The notes beneath the pieces are model-generated. The model saw only the letters and a list, made by a program, of their open reading frames with translations. It was not told where the DNA came from and ran no database searches. A DNA stretch of 64,000 nt, taken from assembly GCA_945910005.1 (NCBI GenBank), contig OX246745.1, positions 12,637,706 to 12,701,705 on the forward strand. The letters are read 5' to 3'. The position numbers were made by a program, and so were the translations under genes. The first letter of the stretch is position 1. Each line of letters starts with the position of its first letter. Source of the stretch: Isoperla grammatica (taxonomy: Eukaryota > Arthropoda > Insecta > Plecoptera > Perlodidae). Of this stretch, positions 55,827-64,000 are shown piece after piece.

Positions 55827-56195
55827 GTAGTCTCTAAGTCAAAAACCGCAGAAATTTTCATTATTTAATTATATCTCAAGATTGCAACTAGAAATCGAAA
55901 ATCTAAATCAACAGCGCACTGTGTTTTGGTAAGCCCTATGGACTGAATGAAATATAACCATTAGCGTAGTTATTTTGATTATTAATTCGATAATTAGTAG
56001 GCCTATTAAAATTAATTATATAGGCCTATATAAAAAAAACATACTGATTACAATGTAAGACACAACTCAGAGCATTCAGTATGTAGAGCTTACTAAACCA
56101 CAGTGCGCTGTTGATTCAGATTTTCAATTTCAAAGCCCATTCATGTGAGATAATTTATAAATTAAAGTTTTGTGCAATTTTTGGCGTTGAGGTAG
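55827..56195. mobile_element. Foldback element, first of a tandem pair
   Basis: Left arm AGTCAAAAACCGCAGAAATT, TTAATTATATCTCAAGA and GAAATCGAAAATCTAAATC recur inverted on the right as GATTCAGATTTTCAATTTC, TGTGAGATAATTTATAA and AATTTTTGGCGTTGAGG. The centre holds AATTAGTAGGCCTATTAA. Confidence 0.8.
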
Positions 56196-56216
56196 TCTTC
56201 TCTGTTAAGAACGATG

Positions 56217-56577
56217 GGTATGTTTACATCAAAAACCGTAGCAAATTGTCATGTTTTAATTATATCTCAAGAATGCACCTCGAAATCGAAAATTTGAGTA
56301 ATCAGAGTGCTGTGGTTTTTTAAACCCTATAAACCGAATGATAAATGTATTACACACTATAATCATTTATCAGTATGACGTTGGTTTTTATTTCATTAAA
56401 TTACTAATTAAATAAATATCACAGTCATACTGATTATAATGGTGGATACTTTTATCATTCAGTCTGTAGGGCTTACCAAACCATATCACGCTGATTACTC
56501 AGATTCTCGATTTCAAGATGCATTCATGAGATATAATTTTAAAATGTTGTTTTTTTGCAGTTTTTGACGTAAACCTA
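56217..56577. mobile_element. Foldback element, second of a tandem pair
   Basis: Same architecture and related arms as 55827-56195, starting only about 20 bp after it. Left arm TCAAAAACCGTAGCAAATTG; right arm TTGCAGTTTTTGACGTAAAC. Confidence 0.8.
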
Positions 56578-58509
56578 CTTTTTCCTCTTAAAGTGCGACT
56601 CCAGAAGCAAATCGACTGGTACGGATATGACTACTTCAAGACTGATACATGCAGAGCCGAGCCATAGTTTTCACGTGGGACTACGTTTGGTGCTGTATGT
56701 ATATGGTGTATTTCATGTCACGTAGTAATATATATCATGCACGTAATTATGACGTATCAACTTCCATAACATTCAAACTAGAGCGTGAACTTACAAAAAC
56801 CGATTGGCAACGGTTTACTAAAAAAAAAAAAAAAAAAAAACGCATAAAAATCGTAGGCCTACACTAATCGGGAACTATGGTTAAAAATCCGGCCTTTTCC
56901 GATGAAATAGAGAAGATTGGCAGGTAGATATGTACATGTGTTAAGCAGAGAAAAACATGAGACATGAACTCCTTAATCATGGTCTTACCACAAAATGCAG
57001 TTTAATGCTACAATTCCCATCAAACACAATCAGTTCATTTAGGCCTAGGACCATCTTGAATTACTTTATGTTATTAAGTGATTGCAGCATGCCAAAAATT
57101 GATTCTACCCACTCTGTTATCCTTCCGTGTTGACTTGACAACCAGTCTGGTATCATGTAAGAATTTTGCTTTGCTTTGCAAGTTCTTGCACAACTAACCT
57201 ATGCTTCGGTGACATGAAACGTGAGCTGTAAAGCAGAACGCCAAATTGTGGCTACTGAAACTAAGCTCTTAACAAGTAACTGGAAGCTCAAGACAACACT
57301 GGCAGCAGCATTTTGACAATCTCAGCAGGGAGATCTGGCCAAAACATTAGTTTTAAATAACAATAAATATTGATGTAGGGTATGGACAATTTCTGTATAA
57401 TTTTCCAAGGTAAGCAATTTGATTTTTTATTTTGTTCACAGTCTATTTTTCATAAAAAAGTAGACGTTTTCCATTTTATCTGTGGCACAATAAAATGAAC
57501 AAACTATACGAGTACCGACGAATGATGTTTGGAAATCTGAGTTAGAATTAAGGACTACATCAAAAAATCAGTACCTAACCAGTTAGATGCAGTCTCTATA
57601 AATACTTCATTATGCTAAGTAGCAGCTATTATTAGGATAAAATTCAATATTATGACTAATAGTTCAGTTATTCGATCGAAAATGGCAAACTGCGTGTTTT
57701 CGAACCGTCTAGAATTTCTAGTCTGGCAGATTAACCACCTGACAAGCATTTAACTGTAGCCATGCCACGATCACATAAAGAACTACCAGGCATCGCCTTC
57801 ATGGTGGCAAATTCAGTAATTAGCTTCCTTCTTACTCTCTACAATTCCAAGCTGTTCTTCTATTTGTTTGTCTTAGAATGTATTTTTAATTCTGTATCAC
57901 AATTAGGTGACAGTTCTCAGTGTTTTTTTTATGATATGCTTCAATCGCTAATTTATCATTATGTATGGCTACGACTCTGTTTATTTGTTGTATCAGCTGG
58001 CTACTGATATGTAATTAAACAAGCGGTGAATAAAATACAATACAATAATCCTGGATCCGCCCCCGGTGTTCACGGTCTAGGCGCCAATCATTTTGAACGA
58101 GTTTATTGAAGATAATTATGGGGAGATATGTCGTTACTCGTGAATAATGGCAATGAAGTGCAAGTATTGTTTTAGAGATTTATATTACCGACACAATGAT
58201 AACCAATAAAACAAGAAAGATTTTAAGTACGCTATGAGTAAAGAACTTCCACAGATTTTCGTTGTTAAGCCTACAGTTAATTTACGATTTAATTGGGGTT
58301 GCCGTTCGATATAAAAATCATGATTAATAGTCCAGAGCTTGCAATTGATAAATTTTATAAAAAAATATCAATATTGAGGGCCTGATCAATAATCATATCA
58401 AATTCATATAAATTTCAGAAACTTTTAAGGGGACTACGTCTAGACTAGTACTTTCACTAAAGCTGCTACTGCTTAGAATCATTGTTATAAATTAAGCTAT
58501 CTTCTAACT
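56578..58509. other. Gene-free stretch with a possible LINE tail
   Basis: An A19 run lies at about 56820-56840. A segment ending at 58046 has AATAAAATACAATACAATAA, a possible retroelement tail. Near 58297 GGGGTTGCCGTTCGATATAA resembles the left end of the 34206-34989 family. No gene seen. Confidence 0.4.
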
Positions 58510-58951
58510 AGTGATGACATTGGGAAGTAAATTGGAGTCGACTCCGGAGCCTTGGGAATCGGGTAGGAGTCAACTCCTCAATTGGTAATAAATATAAGGT
58601 GGGCCTAGAAGCGGTTGACTGTGACCAATGCAAAAAAACCTTCCTTGGGCTACATTTGTTCCAGGCAAGAAAAAAATGTTTTGGTAGTAAGTGACAATAC
58701 TTTGTTTGTTTGTAAGGCTGGCTTGGTATTAAACAGCATAATGTAGGTTATCAAACAGACAAAAGTGTCTTTGTAGTTTGTTGTGGAAGGCACCATCTCC
58801 GTGCTCTGCTTGTAAACAATTCTTCCTACGTGGGAAAATGGCAATATATATCTGACACAGCAACCCACCTTCGAAGCAATCGACTCTTTGAAAATGGAGT
58901 CGACTCCAAAAGGAGTCGGGTAGGAGTCTCGAGTACCCGATGTCATCACTA
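58510..58951. mobile_element. hAT-type MITE, GGAGTCGACTCC family
   Basis: Perfect 8-bp target duplication CTTCTAAC (58502-58509, 58952-58959). Ends TAGTGATGACATTGGG and CCCGATGTCATCACTA. GGAGTCGACTCC occurs near both ends. Confidence 0.95.
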
Positions 58952-61330
58952 CTTCTAACCTAAAATTGTTTGATTTTTCAGGAATCGACTACTGTTCAAA
59001 TTCCCAAACTTCTGGAGCAGACTCCAAACTTCATCCAAATGTCATCCCTTCTAAATACTGGTACACGCATTACAAGGCTCAAAGAAAAGAAAATGTTGAG
59101 GCTTCAAACTGACGTACCTTATTGGTGTTTGGGCCTCACGATCCTGCACCACATTGCTTCCTGAGGCATCAAAGCCAAGGGTGATACTGCCTTAAAAACG
59201 ACATTTTAAACCTCCATGATGAACTTCAATGGCAATTATCTTGGATGTTTTCTTCCACTGTCCAAATGTGTATTGTGTCTGAAACATATTAAACTAATTA
59301 GCACCAATACAAAATTTTGTTCGGTCTTTCCCAAATCCACGAAAAATTGTGAAATTGTGTTTTAACTGGGACTCAAGAAGTTTTTTTTGGATATGCTACT
59401 AATCAGAATGAAGTGTACAATTGGAACCACTTGGGAAGCAGCAAATGTACCAATGGTGAGCATCATATAATATTTTAAATTTCCCAGTCAAATGATTGTG
59501 TAAGTAACTTTAGTAACAGAAATCAATCATTGGGCAAATTTTTTTTCTTCAAATTAGACAGGACTGTCTGTGTAAAAGTACAAAATGAAGTGTAGTGGTG
59601 AAACTTTCACTATGTCTTTTGTGCACCAAATAACCAAATGGTTAAATGAAATCGACCTTCCATAAATCGATATTGAATCGAGAATAATGAATTCAAACCA
59701 TATTAGCCCGCATCGCTCGACAATGGATTTTGTTTTATTGTCGAGCGATGAACGATTCAACATTGGTTGCAATTTTTGTCAGAGCTCTTTTGTGCTATCA
59801 CACTTAGCCTTATCCTTCATCAGCTATCACTAGCAAGCAAATTACAAGTTGTTGATATAGGACTAGGTACTAATGCATGTGTGAACTAACCATAGCATGA
59901 ATTAATAGTGTTGGCAAGTAGTTTTCACATTGGTTTACATTCTATTCTACTTGGAAATTAATTTATGAAGTTACCGGTATGTACCTTACTTGTCTTGCAC
60001 TATTCCTCTTGATCGGTCTTGATGCATTGGGGTGTACTACATGCCAACATCAAAGAGCAATCACTACCAGCAGGCTTACTATCAGAGAACTCAGGTGTCA
60101 ATCAGGAACAGATAAATCTGAAAAGAAAAACAATTTAGTTACATATCCAACATGAGTACATTTGCCTCAGGCATACCTTGGCATAAAGCTCTTCAAATGA
60201 TGTTTGCATTTGAAGGTACATATGCCAAAGAACTAGCCTCCAATACAATATTATACGGATGTCGATAACATTGGAACAGCAATGGTAATCAATCCACAAT
60301 TATTAAATTAAAAATGGTATTGAAATTTTAAATTACTGTGCAAATAAAAAGATGTAGCATGCAAATGTCCATTCATCCCTTTAGTACAAAATTTGGTTAC
60401 CTAATAAATTTTGCTAACTTCACTGATTGTGTGATTGATCTAGGTTACTAAATAATAGCATTGAGTAACCAAGCAATCCTGCATTAAAATATTAGGCAAC
60501 ATTTCATACAGACCTTAGCTTTTAAGCTCATTCTCATTTTAGCTCATTCAACTTCTAGTTAACACTTTTTAATGTCGTGACAGATGACATTACTAAAACT
60601 AATTAATTTCTTGTGTTTATAATACTGGTGGTGTTCTTCATTCTTAGGCGTGTTTAACCTGACGTTTCACCCCTTATATAGACACACACCAGCTTGTAAT
60701 TGGTGAGTAAAAAATTCCGGTTGGAGAGTAGGAAAATATTTCAATTAATTAATTAAAACAAGGTAGGTTCCCAGCTGTAAACAAATCACCAATCCGCATC
60801 TGAATCTTCCGGTCCGGCGCCAAAGTAACCACTGACAGACATGTATGTTATGGTTGGGACATATAAATGTCCGTGTAAGGGTACACGTACATCTACTTGC
60901 CATGTTGTAAAGAGCAAAAGCTCATTTTGGTAAATAAAAAATACTATACTATACATATCTTTTTATGTGTGACCTGAGACAGGAAACACAAATGTACATA
61001 CTGAAAAAACATCTGATAACTTCCTCAAAAAGACAACTTTATGGCAGAACATTCACATTGTCCAACAGTTGCAACAAATAATTTCGGCCTACACAAAAGA
61101 TTCTAACAAGCGGTAGCTACGGACGTGTATACGACTTTACAGATATGAGTGTGCTCATTTTGAAATATACACCTGACTCCACCCCTAAGCGCAAAGAAAT
61201 AATGCCTCCGGAGGCTGAGGCGTGCCCCAAAACCTTGTTTTCCCGCCACATAGTATGGCGAGTGTCCTTTCAGTCTGTCGAGTAGGCCTCCTACACTTAG
61301 CAATGATTTTTTGAGGGTTGGTTTAATTAG

Positions 61331-61331
<1 letters not shown>
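58952..61331. other. Gene-free stretch; possible 5' UTR exon
   Basis: On the minus strand, TTTTCTTTTCAG followed by about 35 nt and GTAAGC at about 60083-60120 has the form of a small non-coding exon, but nothing ties it to NIPBL. A 14-bp-arm hairpin lies at 59711-59750 (CATCGCTCGACAAT / ATTGTCGAGCGATG). Otherwise nothing recognised. Confidence 0.3.

Positions 61332-61332
<1 letters not shown>

Positions 61333-61415
<83 letters not shown>
61333..61415. repeat. (GT)n microsatellite
   Basis: About 41 uninterrupted GT/TG dinucleotides, followed by TTTGTG. Confidence 0.98.
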
Positions 61416-61418
<3 letters not shown>

Positions 61419-61807
61419 TGAAAATGAGGGAATAAAACGAATATACCGGTAAGTGGAAATTAAACTAATTATTGGTACCTAATGAAATTAGGCTAAAGTC
61501 ATTATGGATGACCCACCTTTCTGATTCTATAGAGTGGTTCGGGTAGGCCTACTGAGCTGTCAGTTTAGTATGGTTTCTAATTTATTGTTACAATATATTA
61601 TATTGTGTTACTGGTAGCCTACTTTAGTATGTAAAATACTTCTATCATATCAAGGGCTTTCTGTACACACGTGGTACCACTTATTGAGTCTTTAATAATT
61701 TCTCTATTTAGTGTGAACATGAACATAGATGAATTTTGAGGCAAACAAATAAATGATAAAAATCAATTAGGCTGCACCTTCAAATAAACTATGAATAAAT
61801 AAAATAA

Positions 61808-61961
61808 AAATAAATTCACATTTAGAGTCTACCCACTCAGTAACTAAACTGATTTGCAGTGGGGGACTTTAATTTAAAGTGACTAAACCAACCCTGTAGG
61901 CTTCAAACACCATCGACGAGTGAGCGATAACCAATCAAAGATCGATATTTCAAATACGAAA
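61808..61961 (-). repeat. Dispersed repeat, copy in minus orientation
   Basis: Reverse complement of 5051-5203, over about 155 bp. Shared words include TCGATATTTCAAATACGAAA and TAGAGTCTACCCACTCAGTA. Confidence 0.7.
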
Positions 61962-62064
61962 CCTAATAGATGATAATGATTATTCTTTTTGCTTTACGTA
62001 CATCTATTATTATCCTATTCAAGGCAATGAGGGGTGATAATAGATAAACATGAAGGACACTTAC

Positions 62065-62158
62065 AAAAAAAAACATGCCTTATACGGGATTTAAACCACG
62101 CCCCTAGGTTCCATAAGCTTAGGGCCTACGCCCCAACTGCATGAGCTACCGCGGACGG
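62065..62158 (-). ncRNA. tRNA-like element with a T9 run, probable SINE head or tRNA pseudogene
   Basis: On the minus strand, GTAGCTCATGCAGTTGGGGC (A-box-like) and GTGGTTTAAATCCC (B-box-like) are spaced as in tRNA genes. A run of nine T (62073-62065), a pol III terminator, follows the 3' end. The cloverleaf is imperfect, so I do not call a functional tRNA. Confidence 0.5.
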
Positions 62159-64000
62159 TAAGTATGAATAGAGCATTATGAGTACATGTCCCCAAAATGA
62201 CAAAGGTTCCAGTATAGCCTAGCCTAACTACTTTGAGAGTTTGTCAGCATTCATGGATGGATGCACCTAGTCTTTACTCACACACATCTTTAGTCAAGAC
62301 AATTTATGTTTCTGCTCATAAGACAATTTCTCAAGGTAAAATTCTCATTAATCGATTATGTATCAAAATGAGTGGATCAACTCCTCGATTCTTATTATTA
62401 ATAATAATGAGTAATACATTTGGGCATTTTGGCCTACCTAAGAAAAGTACGCTATCAGGATAATCCACATGAGAGGTCGAGGTCTGTACTCACGACAGCA
62501 ATAGGCCTACATTCTTCTTATAAAGAACTATTTGGAATATTCAAATGTTTTATAGAAACAATAGCATTCATATCAGCACAAAAACATAAAACATAACACA
62601 CTAATATAATAACATAGAGCACTACGATTTTGTAACTCTGTTATATAAACTCCATATAAGCCTATAGGCCTACATTTAGACTGCTAGCCCATAACTAAAG
62701 TTGCAAACCTTGCATTATGGTCCGTTTTGCCCCAGGGTACACATAGGCCTGCTAAGTAAACCATTACAGTGGTCATACATCCAATTTAAGGAATCAATGA
62801 TTGCTAGCATCCAAAAACAAATAAAAAATAATGTTATGTAGGCCTAGCACAATGTCAAGTTAATATTATTCATGTTGTGGTTAAATTTAAGTGAAACTTA
62901 ACCAGAAATAAACAAATTACAACAAAGGCCAATCTGGGGGGATAAAATCTTGAAAGCCCATGTGAGGCCTAGTTGGCTAAATGGAAAATTTGAGTGATTT
63001 AGCTTCGAGACATTCTCGACCATGCAAAAGCACATTCATAGCTTTAAAAAAAACTTTTACATGCCCCATAGATCTTGACTAAGATGGGTGGGTACCAAAG
63101 CTACTTAACATCAAGGCCTAGAGGTTACACGCTCATTTACTTAGTAACTTGAATAGCTTGACTACTGAAGGCTAGAAAATACATAAAAACTAAGTAAGAA
63201 TTTGACCAACTCTGCCACAGATCATATCAAGCCTTCTAGATCTTGGCTTAGCCTTAGTTTTGTAAGTAGACCATTAGGCCATTAGGTCTACAACAGGCAC
63301 ACTATTAAGTGCAAGCTAATCTAGCATAGGCCTAGGCCTATAATGAAACATTCTTGATTTAAACCCATATTGACATTAAGTTAAGTGAGTGCACACTTTG
63401 CACCTAGTGATAAAACATAATTGGCATGACAGAATCGTTCTTGCTAGGATAAGCAACCTGTCAGTCACAGGTCTAGGTCTAGGCCTAGGCAGCATCTAGG
63501 CCTAAATGAAACTAACCACAGTTGTCAATTGAAGAGTAATGAAAAAGTCCTATGTTAGACCCAGGCAGAGTAACTCCTGGTCCCACTTGGCTAGGTCTGT
63601 CAGGACAGAGGCCTCCACAATGTGGCCTAGTTATGAATTGTATGCTCACTCTTTAGAATGTTGACACATTTGTACTAGGATCATAATCCACCAAGCAAGT
63701 GGTGCTAGGCTAGACTTAAATTTGAGAGGAATATGTAAAGACCAGTGATGTAAGCATACTCTTTAATAACTAGACTTCAGCTATGGTACCTAGGCCAAGA
63801 CATACCTAGTCCTAGGCCTAGCCTAGGCTCTAGGTAGACCTAGGCCTAGGAAGAACACATCTGTGTAGGCCTAGCTCCCCTGCAAAGAAGTAGGGAGTCT
63901 TCAATAACAAACTATGGTACAAGCCAATACCCAATTATTTCGACGTCATAAAGTGGTGGTTCAATAGAAGATTGATGTGCATCCTCGCTTAACTTCTACA
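62159..64000. other. Gene-free right end, rich in AGGCCT words
   Basis: No ORF or delimited repeat. TAGGCCTAGGCCTA-type clusters occur at about 63328-63342, 63475-63490 and 63805-63850. Confidence 0.4.

Overview
The window is nuclear DNA of an animal, most likely an arthropod. Two spliced genes can be read, both on the minus strand. The large one is a complete ortholog of NIPBL / Nipped-B / Scc2, the HEAT-repeat cohesin loader. I assembled 27 coding exons (54,432 down to 22,924). All junction phases agree, and the CDS is 6,420 nt (2,139 codons plus stop). The second gene is the 5' half of a beaten-path (Beat) family immunoglobulin-domain protein (12,173 down to 9,606). Beat proteins are best known from arthropods. 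I cannot name the species.

Layout, left to right. 1-8 kb is repeat-dominated: a 127-bp tandem array (2.6-4.35 kb), an A/C-rich block with poly-C runs, a long ACAT microsatellite and a foldback palindrome. 8.5-8.9 kb holds a 32-bp minisatellite. 9.3-12.2 kb holds three Beat exons whose introns carry paired palindromic MITEs. 12.6-14.1 kb is a 36-bp minisatellite that stays open on both strands. 14.4-22.9 kb is AT-rich, with three MITEs and no gene I can support. 22.9-54.5 kb is NIPBL. Most of its introns over about 600 bp contain one or more recognisable transposons. 54.5-64 kb lies upstream of the first coding exon: two tandem foldback elements, one hAT-type MITE, a tRNA-like element, a GT microsatellite and much unassigned AT-rich sequence. 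A 5' non-coding NIPBL exon probably lies here or beyond, because the first coding exon starts at a splice acceptor.

The repeat landscape is mainly DNA transposons. Many non-autonomous hAT-type elements can be delimited to the base by 8-bp target-site duplications. Also present are pogo/Tigger-type elements at TA (one with a CENP-B-like helix-turn-helix remnant), a piggyBac-type element at TTAA and a probable Mutator-like element. 3' fragments of non-LTR retrotransposons, some with microsatellite tails, make up the rest. One locus (28,190-29,713) is a three-level nest: a hAT-type MITE inside a piggyBac-type element inside another hAT-type element.

The observations I rate highest are these. 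(1) The hAT-type MITE families share near-identical ends (TAGGGATG-like), but each has its own self-palindromic word repeated in the subterminal regions. (2) The NIPBL leader has two upstream ORFs chained to each other and to the main start by ATGA stop/start overlaps. (3) The HP1-binding pentapeptide PxVxL of NIPBL is conserved. (4) Two minisatellites show higher-order duplication, one with a 368-bp exact copy.
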